A DNA stretch of 7,133 nt. Origin: Chloroflexota bacterium (lineage in GTDB: Bacteria > Chloroflexota > Limnocylindria > Limnocylindrales > Limnocylindraceae). Numbering within the stretch: the stretch's first letter is position 1; each line of letters begins with the position of its first letter. The DNA is taken from positions 1-7,133 of the forward strand of contig CANKMK010000027.1 in the NCBI GenBank assembly GCA_947483025.1. The letters are read 5' to 3'. This document shows positions 1 through 5,171 of this stretch, one piece after another. The translations under genes and the position numbers were made by a program. The notes beneath the pieces were generated by a model that saw nothing but the letters and a program-made list of their open reading frames with translations, did not search any database and was not told where the DNA came from.

Positions 1-1
1 C

Positions 2-592
2 ACCGAGCTCCTTGAACTTGTGGGTCTCGACCCACGCTTTGCGGAACGCTACCCGCATGAGTTCTCGGGCGGACAGCGACAGCGCATCGGCGTGGCACGT
101 GCGCTCGCTCTCAACCCAGACCTGGTGGTAGCCGACGAGCCGGTCAGCGCACTCGACGTGAGTGTGCAGGCACAGATCCTGAACCTACTCGGAGAGCTGC
201 GCCAGCGCCTTGGGCTCGCCTATCTCTTCATCGCACATGACCTTTCGGTGGTGCGCCACATTAGCGATCGCACTGCAGTGATGTATCTCGGCAAGATCGT
301 GGAGGTTGCACCATCGGCGGAACTCAACAGTTCACCGGTGCATCCGTATTCGATCGCACTCCTCTCTGCGGTACCTATTCCTGACCCAGCGGTTGAGAAG
401 AAGCGCAAGCGCATCATCCTGAAGGGCGACGTGCCGTCGCCGTCGAATCCGCCGAGCGGCTGTGCCTTCCAGACCCGCTGCTGGCTCAAGGAGAAGCTTG
501 GTAACCCAGAGCGCTGCAACACGGAATCGCCGCAGCTGGTGCAGGTCTCAACAGGCCACCAGGTCGCCTGCCACTTCCCCGACAAGGTCTAG
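2..592 (+). CDS. oppF: Oligopeptide/dipeptide ABC transporter ATPase, OppF/DppF type, 3' part only
   Basis: This is the C-terminal 196 residues of a cytoplasmic ATPase that powers peptide (or nickel/sugar-peptide type) import. The reading frame is open to the left edge, so the start, Walker A and Q-loop lie outside the window; the GTG at 20 is internal. Visible in order are the ABC signature [10 protein letters not shown], Walker B LVVADEP, the D-loop SALDVSVQ, the switch histidine in FIAHDLS, and the oligo_HPY tail beginning at PVHPY. The tail carries the four-cysteine pattern usual in this subfamily (GCAFQTRC, then one Cys, then VACHFP). The strings [15 protein letters not shown] and [14 protein letters not shown] match OppF more than OppD, whose equivalents are DEPTTALDV and THDLGVV. 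It is probably the last gene of an opp operon lying upstream, because it is followed by a hairpin and a convergent gene. The transported substrate cannot be told from this fragment. Confidence 0.93.
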   Translation, partial: TELLELVGLDPRFAERYPHEFSGGQRQRIGVARALALNPDLVVADEPVSALDVSVQAQILNLLGELRQRLGLAYLFIAHDLSVVRHISDRTAVMYLGKIVEVAPSAELNSSPVHPYSIALLSAVPIPDPAVEKKRKRIILKGDVPSPSNPPSGCAFQTRCWLKEKLGNPERCNTESPQLVQVSTGHQVACHFPDKV

Positions 593-605
593 GCCCAACA
601 AACAA

Positions 606-641
606 CGAGGGCCTGGCCAGCTTTCGCCGACCAGACCCTCG
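606..641. terminator. Hairpin between convergent genes, probable bidirectional terminator
   Basis: CGAGGGCCTGG (606-616) pairs with CCAGACCCTCG (631-641) over 11 positions with a single C/A mismatch and a 14-base loop. It lies 13 bases after the oppF stop and 23 bases after the DoxX stop on the other strand, which is where a shared terminator is expected. There is no T-run on either side, so it is not a textbook intrinsic terminator. It may act as a transcript-end stabiliser or with Rho. Confidence 0.55.
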
Positions 642-664
642 CGGCCTGTAAGAACACCAGGTCG

Positions 665-1216
665 CTATGCGGCGACGGTATCCCCCGAGGCGAACCAGCG
701 GCGGATGCCGGCTGGAAGGCTTCCACCGAGGCCCGCGTCAAGTCCGTAGTAGTTCCCCGCCCCAATCACGCCCAGCCCGAACGTAACCACGGCGTACGTG
801 AGGTGTTGATTCACGATGCCGTAGGCGAAGTCCCATGCGGCGAAGAAGAAGAAGAGCATCATCAATGCACCCATTGCCGACGCGAACCGCGTAGCAATGC
901 CGAGGATGAGTGAGGTACCGATCGCAATCTGCCCGAATGGCACCAACAGATTAATGACGCTCATGGCGCCGGCGTTTGCCGATAGGCCAACCCAAAAGTC
1001 ATGCGTGGGGTTGAAGACGGTGCCCTCAACCACTTCGGTGACAAACGGCCAGCCCAATGTGCCCCCGGTGCCGAACGCAAGGAAACCCTTCGCTGTCCAC
1101 TCACCAGCTCCGCCGATTGCCTTTTCGAGACCTGCCCACAGGAAGATGACGCCGATGACAATTCGCCCGATGGCGACCGCCTTCGGATACCAGGTAGGTG
1201 ATGCAGTTGTGCGCAT
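665..1216 (-). CDS. DoxX-family four-helix membrane protein
   Basis: A 183-residue integral membrane protein. Hydrophobic segments lie at about residues 15-34, 84-106, 108-128 and 137-155, the four-helix layout of DoxX/DoxD. The first helix ends in LWAGLEKA, which resembles the conserved helix-1 end of the family. DoxX/DoxD relatives include the small subunit of thiosulfate:quinone oxidoreductase and the membrane partner of mycobacterial SodA-SseA. Most members have no known reaction, and no partner gene is seen here, so I assign only the family. The frame is open to an ATG at 1324, but I chose the ATG at 1216 because GGAGG sits 8 bases upstream of it and the family similarity starts just after it. 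The extra 36 codons would be an unusual Arg-rich leader and would cover a perfect palindrome. It reads toward oppF and is monocistronic here. Confidence 0.85.
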   Translation of the reverse strand: MRTTASPTWYPKAVAIGRIVIGVIFLWAGLEKAIGGAGEWTAKGFLAFGTGGTLGWPFVTEVVEGTVFNPTHDFWVGLSANAGAMSVINLLVPFGQIAIGTSLILGIATRFASAMGALMMLFFFFAAWDFAYGIVNQHLTYAVVTFGLGVIGAGNYYGLDAGLGGSLPAGIRRWFASGDTVAA

Positions 1217-1240
1217 AATCACTGCCTCCAGCTCTCGGCC
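1217..1240 (-). promoter_or_regulatory. Ribosome-binding site that decides the DoxX start
   Basis: Read on the minus strand, CTGGAGGCAGTGATT precedes the ATG at 1216. GGAGG stands 8 bases from the start codon, an ideal Shine-Dalgarno arrangement. It contrasts with the divergently transcribed genes in this window, which mostly lack one. This supports the shorter start over the ATG at 1324 and implies an mRNA with a 5' leader. Confidence 0.7.
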
Positions 1241-1259
1241 CAGATCGTCGATCCGAAAA

Positions 1260-1276
1260 CGAATCGATGCGATTCG
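1260..1276. promoter_or_regulatory. 17-bp perfect inverted repeat upstream of doxX, candidate operator
   Basis: CGAATCG-ATG-CGATTCG is a perfect inverted repeat with 7-bp arms and a 3-base centre. It lies 43 bp upstream of the chosen DoxX start. The size and symmetry suit a dimeric helix-turn-helix repressor such as a TetR or MarR type, but no regulator gene is visible in the window. A second short palindrome, GATCG-T-CGATC (1243-1253), lies between it and the ribosome-binding site. I do not see a convincing -35/-10 pair. Confidence 0.45.
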
Positions 1277-1322
1277 TGCCGCTACGGCGAGTGTGCGCCT
1301 GCTTAGTGGAAATCGGTAATCC

Positions 1323-1346
1323 ATAGCGGTGCGCTATCACATAGCG
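1323..1346. repeat. Three alternating 6-bp inverted repeats (ATAGCG/CGCTAT/ATAGCG)
   Basis: ATAGCG (1323-1328), CGCTAT (1332-1337) and ATAGCG (1341-1346) are separated by GTG and CAC, which are reverse complements of each other. The middle unit can pair with either flank, each time leaving a 3-base loop. The array begins 22 bp past the stop of the permease gene on the minus strand and lies about 107 bp upstream of doxX. It could be a terminator of the exporter operon, a multi-site operator for doxX, or both. Confidence 0.45.
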
Positions 1347-1368
1347 CCGCGATAAGGATTAGAACGAG

Positions 1369-2181
1369 CTAGCGATTCCGTTCGCTGCGAACGAAGAGGA
1401 AGGTGCCAATTGAGAGCATGACCACCGTGGCGATGGCAATGACCACAACCGTCCACGTTGGATCGGCGAGCACCGCTTCGTTCGGATAGCCGTAATAGGC
1501 GCCGCGAATGAGGTCGACGGCGTAGCGCAGCGGGGAGATGTGGCTGACGATGTCGAGGTACCACGGCAGGTTTCGGATTGGATTGAACGCGCCCGCGAGG
1601 AAGAACTGCGGCAAGAAGATGAAGGGGAAGAGGAGGTTTGCCGAGCGCTGGTTTGGCAGCACGCTCACGATGAGCGCGCCGAATGCGGCGCCGAAGAGGG
1701 CGACCAAGATGAGCGCAGGGATGATGGCGAAGACCTGCGCCAGGGTGAGCGGGATTCCGAGCACGATGCCAAAGGCCATAACGGTGAAGGCCTGCGGGAA
1801 GGCAACGAGCGACTCGCCGAGGATCTTGCCGGCGAGAATAGTTCTTCGGCCGATCGGAGCAACGAAGATCTCTTGGCTGAAGTCGTTCTCGCGGTCTTCG
1901 AGGATGGAGACGAGGCCGAGGGCTGCCGACTGCCAGACGCCCTGCGCCAGCTGCCCAGCAAAGATGAATGGGAGCAGGTCAATGCCAGGCGACTGGAAGT
2001 TGGAGGCGAAGGCACCGCCGAGGACGCCAATGAAGAGGGCGGGGAAGACGAGCCCACCGACCAGTCGGATCGGATCGCGCAAGAGCTTCGTGACATCGCG
2101 CGCGGCAATGGCCGCCGCGGCTGCCGCCTCGCGCCGAAGGCTGAACTTTGTGGTGGCTGAGTAGGTGGTCGGCGCGCTCAT
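1369..2181 (-). CDS. ABC-2 type transporter permease (DrrB-like)
   Basis: A 270-residue membrane subunit of an ABC exporter. After a soluble N-terminus of about 37 residues it has roughly six hydrophobic segments (about 40-60, 70-92, 120-145, 147-170, 175-200 and 246-265). Features typical of the DrrB/NodJ-like ABC-2 branch are the amphipathic RDVTKLLRDPIRL before helix 1, the loop EDRENDFSQEIFVAPIGRR after helix 2, and FLAGAFNPIRNLPWYLDIVSHISPLRYAVD before the last helix. Its ATG overlaps the TGA of the ATPase gene as ATGA (2178-2181), so translation of the pair is coupled and they form one transporter. GAGGG 8 bases upstream of the ATG gives it a Shine-Dalgarno site inside the ATPase gene. 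The substrate is unknown; family members export drugs, lipids or polysaccharides. The length is normal and no defect is visible. Confidence 0.92.
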   Translation of the reverse strand: MSAPTTYSATTKFSLRREAAAAAAIAARDVTKLLRDPIRLVGGLVFPALFIGVLGGAFASNFQSPGIDLLPFIFAGQLAQGVWQSAALGLVSILEDRENDFSQEIFVAPIGRRTILAGKILGESLVAFPQAFTVMAFGIVLGIPLTLAQVFAIIPALILVALFGAAFGALIVSVLPNQRSANLLFPFIFLPQFFLAGAFNPIRNLPWYLDIVSHISPLRYAVDLIRGAYYGYPNEAVLADPTWTVVVIAIATVVMLSIGTFLFVRSERNR

Positions 2182-3182
2182 CGGCGGAACCCTCGTCGCG
2201 GCGCGTCATCGAGTGGTGACTCTTCGCGGTCATCGGCGGTGGCGGCAACGATCTTCAGGTAGGCGTCTTCAAGGCTTGGGCTGCGCACCTCGAATCGCGT
2301 GAGTGGCGACTTCAGGTCACGAAGAAGCTGGTGCGCAGGTTCCGCGCCCTTCACCTCAACGGCGAAGCCGGCAGAGATCACCTGCGGGGTGTGGCCGAGG
2401 CGCTCGATCTCGGCGCCCAGCGCTACGCGATCCGCCGCTTCAAGTTCGACACGCGTCACGCCAGTGCCAACCCGCAGTTCGGCAGGCGTGCCGTTCGCGA
2501 CGATCTTGCCGCGATCGATGATGCAGACCTGGTCGGCGATTTCGACCTCGTCAAGGTAGTGCGTGGTGAGGACCATGGTGGTGCCTTCGCTGCGACGAAT
2601 CGCATCGAGGTATCCGGCCACGGATCGGCGCGATTCAGGGTCAAGTCCGACGGTCGGCTCGTCGAGGAAGAGCACCTGCGGCTTGTGGAGGAGCGATCGT
2701 GCAATCTCCAACTTGCGGCGCATGCCACCTGAATACTTCGAGATCTTCTTGAAGAGATCGTCGCGGTCGAGGCCCACGAGCGCGCCAAGTTCAACGACGC
2801 GGTCGCGGTACTCCTGCGGCATGAGGCTGAATGATGGGCGGTAGGCGTAGGCGCCGTAGAGGGCGGCGTGGAAGCGGCAGTTCTCCTCGCCGGTGAGGGC
2901 GCGGTCGAGCGATGGCTTCTGGAAGATGATGCCGACGCGGCGACGCACCTCTGACTGATCGTGTGCCAGGTCGGCACCGGCGATCTGCACACTCCCCGAG
3001 GTGGCGGCGAGCGTGGTCGTGAGGATACTGATCGTGGTGGTCTTCCCTGCGCCGTTTGGCCCAAGGAGGGCGAAGAGGGAGCCCTGCTCTACGGAGAAGG
3101 AGACGCCATCAACGGCGTTTCGGTCAGCGCCTTTGTAGCGCTTGACGAGGTCCGAGACGACGATTGCAGGCGTAGAAGACAT
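2178..3182 (-). CDS. ABC exporter ATPase (DrrA-like)
   Basis: A 334-residue cytoplasmic ATPase for the downstream permease. Motifs in order are Walker A GPNGAGKTT (41-49), Q-loop glutamine at 88, signature YSGGMRRKLEIA (150-161), Walker B VLFLDEP with catalytic Glu175, D-loop GLDP and the switch His208 in TTH. All catalytic residues are present. A C-terminal domain of about 90 residues ending at SPSLEDAYLKIVA (about 301-313) matches the accessory domain of DrrA-type proteins, followed by an Asp/Arg-rich tail. The gene is the first of a two-gene operon. Upstream on the minus strand, TAGGAT lies 7 bases before the ATG, suggesting a leaderless transcript. AGGA about 8 bases from the ATG is part of the same stretch, so it could alternatively serve as a ribosome-binding site. 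It diverges from the UbiA gene across 37 bp. Confidence 0.94.
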   Translation of the reverse strand: MSSTPAIVVSDLVKRYKGADRNAVDGVSFSVEQGSLFALLGPNGAGKTTTISILTTTLAATSGSVQIAGADLAHDQSEVRRRVGIIFQKPSLDRALTGEENCRFHAALYGAYAYRPSFSLMPQEYRDRVVELGALVGLDRDDLFKKISKYSGGMRRKLEIARSLLHKPQVLFLDEPTVGLDPESRRSVAGYLDAIRRSEGTTMVLTTHYLDEVEIADQVCIIDRGKIVANGTPAELRVGTGVTRVELEAADRVALGAEIERLGHTPQVISAGFAVEVKGAEPAHQLLRDLKSPLTRFEVRSPSLEDAYLKIVAATADDREESPLDDAPRRGFRR

Positions 3183-3189
3183 CGGCGCA

Positions 3190-3213
3190 ATCCTACTCCT
3201 GTCAGGGTAGGCT
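3190..3213. promoter_or_regulatory. Divergent promoter pair for the ABC exporter and the UbiA gene
   Basis: On the minus strand TAGGAT (3195-3190) lies 7 bases before the ATPase ATG. On the plus strand TAGGCT (3208-3213) lies 6 bases before the UbiA ATG. Both have the A2 and T6 of a housekeeping -10 box at the distance that would start transcription on or beside the start codon. The -10 boxes are 12 bp apart, so each -35 region would fall across the opposing -10. I see no good -35 for either. Confidence 0.5.
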
Positions 3214-3219
3214 CGTCTT

Positions 3220-4032
3220 ATGGCTCATCTTGTTGGTCTCCTGCGCCTCGCTCATCCGCTGCCAACGCTCCTCAACGCGATCATTGCGGCGGCCCTCACC
3301 TCGACCGCGGGAGGCTCAGCCGCCCAATCCATACTTGCGGCCATCACCATGCTCGGGGTCCACACCTCTATCGGCGCCATGAATGACCTCCTCGACCAGG
3401 CCAGCGATGCGGGGAGGGAAGAGAAGCCACTGGTGGGTGGATCTGTCTCACCGCGCGAGGCACGAGTGATGGTGGTCGTTGCCGCCACAGCTGGACTCGC
3501 CGCCGCATCAGCGCTCAGCTCCACGAGCTTGGCGATTGCTGCCGCCGGTGCAATCCTTGGCTATCTCTACAACGCAGGGATCAAGCGCACACCAATCTCG
3601 TTTCTTCCGTTCGCCCTCGGGGTCGCACTGATTCCAGTGTTCGCGTGGAGTGCCGCAGGGGCACAACTCCCCGCCGCAATCGCCACACTCTGTTTGATCG
3701 CGCTCCCTGGCGGCAGTGCTCTTGCACTGCAGAATGCACTCGCAGATCGCGAACTCGATCAATCGGTCGGAGCAAATGGCGCGGTGGTGCGGCTCGGTCA
3801 TCGGCGAACAATCCTCATGATCGCGCTACTTCATGGGATCACCTATCTCCTCATTCTGGTGAGCGCGCCGGTGACCGCCTCGCCAGTGCTACTCACCGCC
3901 GGTGGTCTACTCCTGGGCCTTGGTGTCACGTTGAGTACTCGTGTGCCTCGTGCGCTGCGCCAGCGCGGCTGGGAGGTGAGCGCCCTCGCACTTGCCTGCT
4001 GTGCCATTGCGATTGCGCTCTCTAACGGCTGA
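3220..4032 (+). CDS. UbiA-family prenyltransferase
   Basis: A 270-residue integral membrane enzyme of the UbiA superfamily, which transfers an isoprenyl chain from a diphosphate donor to an aromatic or other acceptor using Mg2+. The first Asp-rich motif is complete: NDLLDQASD with N55, D56, D59 and D63. The second is DRELD with D176 and D180. GYLYNAGIKRTPISFLPFALG (114 onward) fits the helix-4/5 region of the family. About eight to nine hydrophobic helices fill the rest. The acceptor cannot be named; related proteins make quinones, archaeal-type ether lipids, chlorophyll and hemes, and no quinone-pathway gene is next to it. TAGGCT 6 bases before the ATG, without a Shine-Dalgarno site, suggests leaderless translation. 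The gene contains an in-frame ATA (codon 38), relevant to the tRNA below. A membrane-anchored protein gene follows after 3 bases. Confidence 0.9.
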   Translation: MAHLVGLLRLAHPLPTLLNAIIAAALTSTAGGSAAQSILAAITMLGVHTSIGAMNDLLDQASDAGREEKPLVGGSVSPREARVMVVVAATAGLAAASALSSTSLAIAAAGAILGYLYNAGIKRTPISFLPFALGVALIPVFAWSAAGAQLPAAIATLCLIALPGGSALALQNALADRELDQSVGANGAVVRLGHRRTILMIALLHGITYLLILVSAPVTASPVLLTAGGLLLGLGVTLSTRVPRALRQRGWEVSALALACCAIAIALSNG

Positions 4033-4035
4033 TTC

Positions 4036-4497
4036 ATGAACATCATTCGGGCGTCACAGCGCGCAAGCAAAAGTGGCTGCGGCACTCTTGTCGTTGGGCT
4101 GATTATTCTGGGCGCAATCGGTTCACTCTTCGATGCGGGAACGGATTCCAGTACGCCGCGGCCAAGTGGAGCTGCCTCTGCCACGAGTGAACCTGAACCA
4201 TCACCCTCGGTAGTGCCATCGCTACCGATTGCCCTGGAGGTTGACCCGCCGGCCGCGGTCGCCCGTGGCGCGGAGGTCGTTCTCTCGGTACGGGCGAGTG
4301 CCGGCTCTGAGTGTGAGATTGGAGTGCCAGAACTGGCGCGTGAGGGCGAGAATCCAGCCGCGCTGTTCGTGCCGGGCGGCGGTGCGGCGACCTTCACGTG
4401 GCGGGCGGGCGCTACCAAGGGAACCTGGTTCGTGACGGTGGTCTGCACGGCGGAGTTCGAGCGTGAGGCGCTCGAGGTGCCCGTTACGATCAAGTAG
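4036..4497 (+). CDS. Small membrane-anchored protein with Ig-like extracytoplasmic domain, function unknown
   Basis: A 153-residue protein I do not recognise as a named family. A basic N-terminus (MNIIRASQRASKSG) is followed by one hydrophobic segment at about 16-33, which is a membrane anchor or uncleaved signal. A flexible linker rich in Ser, Pro, Thr and Glu runs from about 35 to 63. Residues from about 64 to 153 have alternating beta-strand-like hydrophobicity, with a GTWFVTVVC strand and a final EVPVTIK, as in bacterial Ig-like or Big domains. Cys93 and Cys137 could form a disulfide outside the cell. There is no lipobox: the only N-terminal cysteine (15) lies before the hydrophobic stretch. 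The ATG is 3 bases after the UbiA stop with no ribosome-binding site, so translation is probably coupled to UbiA. It ends in two consecutive TAG codons. Confidence 0.78.
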   Translation: MNIIRASQRASKSGCGTLVVGLIILGAIGSLFDAGTDSSTPRPSGAASATSEPEPSPSVVPSLPIALEVDPPAAVARGAEVVLSVRASAGSECEIGVPELAREGENPAALFVPGGGAATFTWRAGATKGTWFVTVVCTAEFEREALEVPVTIK

Positions 4498-4511
4498 TAG
4501 CGAGCAGTTGC

Positions 4512-4531
4512 CCGCAGGCTTCATACTGCGG
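4512..4531. terminator. 6-bp hairpin between the UbiA operon and the tRNA
   Basis: CCGCAG (4512-4517) and CTGCGG (4526-4531) form a perfect stem with an 8-base loop, starting 14 bases after the upstream stop codon and ending 15 bases before the tRNA. No T-run follows, so it is a weak intrinsic terminator at best. The hexamer CATACT (4522-4527), used before two other genes here, overlaps loop and stem and could be the -10 of the tRNA promoter. I see no clear -35. Confidence 0.35.
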
Positions 4532-4546
4532 TGGTCAGTCTCCCTC

Positions 4547-4623
4547 GGGGGGGTAGCTCAGTTGGTAAGAGCTCCGAGCTTATATCTCGGCGGTCCCTGG
4601 TTCGATTCCAGGCCCCCCTACCA
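4547..4623 (+). tRNA. tRNA-Ile, anticodon UAU, with encoded CCA
   Basis: A complete cloverleaf can be drawn by hand. The acceptor stem is seven G (4547-4553) against CCCCCCT (4613-4619), giving six G-C pairs and a G1-U72 wobble. The D-arm is GCTC/GAGC (4556-4559, 4569-4572) with loop AGTTGGTAA. The anticodon stem CCGAG/CTCGG (4574-4578, 4586-4590) closes the loop CTTATAT, so positions 34-36 are TAT. The variable loop is CGGTC. The T-arm is CCTGG/CCAGG around TTCGATT (4601-4607). The discriminator is A73 (4620) and CCA is encoded (4621-4623). UAU reads AUA. U12-A23, A37 and A73 agree with known isoleucine identity elements. Most bacteria instead read AUA with a CAU-anticodon tRNA modified by TilS, so this anticodon is uncommon. 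Confidence 0.93.
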
Positions 4624-4638
4624 AACCCAGTTCAACCT

Positions 4639-5151
4639 TTAGTTTCGCGCTCGTTTTGCCGTGCGAGTTCGGCTGGTGCGTCGCGTTGGGCTCTTGCGCG
4701 TCTGTCCACCGATCACGCTGACCTCGCCATCTGCTTCAAGAATTGCCAACTTGATCTGGCCGATGTCGCCAATGCCAACGCGCCGCGCGGCGAGGGTCAG
4801 GTCGTCAATCGTCATGTTTGCCAAGGCGAGGCCCCGGCGCACGGTGCGCCCATTGCGTGCCAAGAGGATCGGCTCACCTTCGATGCCGCGGCGAAGCTGG
4901 GGGAACCTCATCTCCGCGATGTGCAACAGGCGAGCCAGGATGAGTAATGTTGCCGCCGCCACGATGCCGCCTAAAAGGCTGGTGTCAGTGCCAACCATGG
5001 CGTTCTGGAGCGAGTTTGCCAAGACGAGCAGCAGTACCAGATCGATAGTTCGTAACTGCGCCGCCTCACCGCGGCCCAGGAGACGCAATCCAACAAGAAG
5101 GAAGAGGTATACCGCTACCGTGCGCAGAACGATATCAAGCAGAACTTCCAT
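4639..5151 (-). CDS. YetF/DUF421-family membrane protein
   Basis: A 170-residue protein of the YetF (DUF421) family, whose function is not established. The N-terminal part has three hydrophobic segments (about 5-24, 34-50 and 58-77). The family hallmark follows GLRLLGRGEAAQLRTIDLVL and continues into LVLANSLQNAMVGTDTSLLGG (about 44-62). The small cytosolic YetF domain follows from about 85, with GEPILLARNGRTVRRGLALANMTIDDL and a last strand EADGEVSVIGG (about 138-148). The final 20 residues are an Arg/Lys/Thr-rich tail (TRKSPTRRTSRTRTAKRARN) beyond the domain, which may bind acidic lipid or nucleic acid. On the minus strand TATGAT, a near-consensus -10, lies 6 bases before the ATG; GAGGAG is 12 bases away, too far for a typical Shine-Dalgarno. 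It converges on the tRNA and diverges from the dehydrogenase gene. Confidence 0.9.
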   Translation of the reverse strand: MEVLLDIVLRTVAVYLFLLVGLRLLGRGEAAQLRTIDLVLLLVLANSLQNAMVGTDTSLLGGIVAAATLLILARLLHIAEMRFPQLRRGIEGEPILLARNGRTVRRGLALANMTIDDLTLAARRVGIGDIGQIKLAILEADGEVSVIGGQTRKSPTRRTSRTRTAKRARN

Positions 5152-5157
5152 GGTCGG

Positions 5158-5165
5158 ATCATACT
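5158..5165. promoter_or_regulatory. Overlapping back-to-back -10 elements for the YetF and SDR genes
   Basis: The 8-base stretch ATCATACT contains TATGAT on the minus strand (5163-5158) and CATACT on the plus strand (5160-5165). Each ends exactly 6 bases before its ATG (5151 and 5172). The two promoters share four bases, so only one polymerase could open this site at a time. The whole gap between the start codons is 20 bp, leaving no room for a separate leader on either side. Confidence 0.55.
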
Positions 5166-5171
5166 CCTCTC

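Noticed and set aside
20..22. GTG as start of the oppF gene
   Set aside because: The frame is open to the window edge and the protein would lack Walker A; the codon is internal.
1217..1324. N-terminal extension of the DoxX protein from the ATG at 1324 (36 extra residues)
   Set aside because: A well-spaced GGAGG precedes the ATG at 1216, the family similarity begins just after it, and the extension would be encoded by palindromic, regulatory-looking DNA.
1379..1393. CGTTCG-CTG-CGAACG perfect inverted repeat at the end of the permease gene
   Set aside because: It lies inside codons for the Arg-rich C-terminus (RSERNR) and is readily explained by codon content; it could add to 3' structure but is not separable from coding.
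1540..2164. Long plus-strand open frames antisense to the permease gene
   Set aside because: Their translations are low-complexity Arg/Glu/Ala-rich products typical of the reverse strand of GC-rich coding DNA; the minus-strand gene has clear membrane segments and family motifs.
2331..2732. Plus-strand open frames opposite the ABC ATPase, and a minus-strand one at 2456-3064
   Set aside because: They overlap a gene with complete ABC motifs and show no domain features of their own.
4531..4947. Plus-strand frame running through the tRNA into the YetF gene
   Set aside because: It translates a tRNA and the antisense of a recognised membrane protein.
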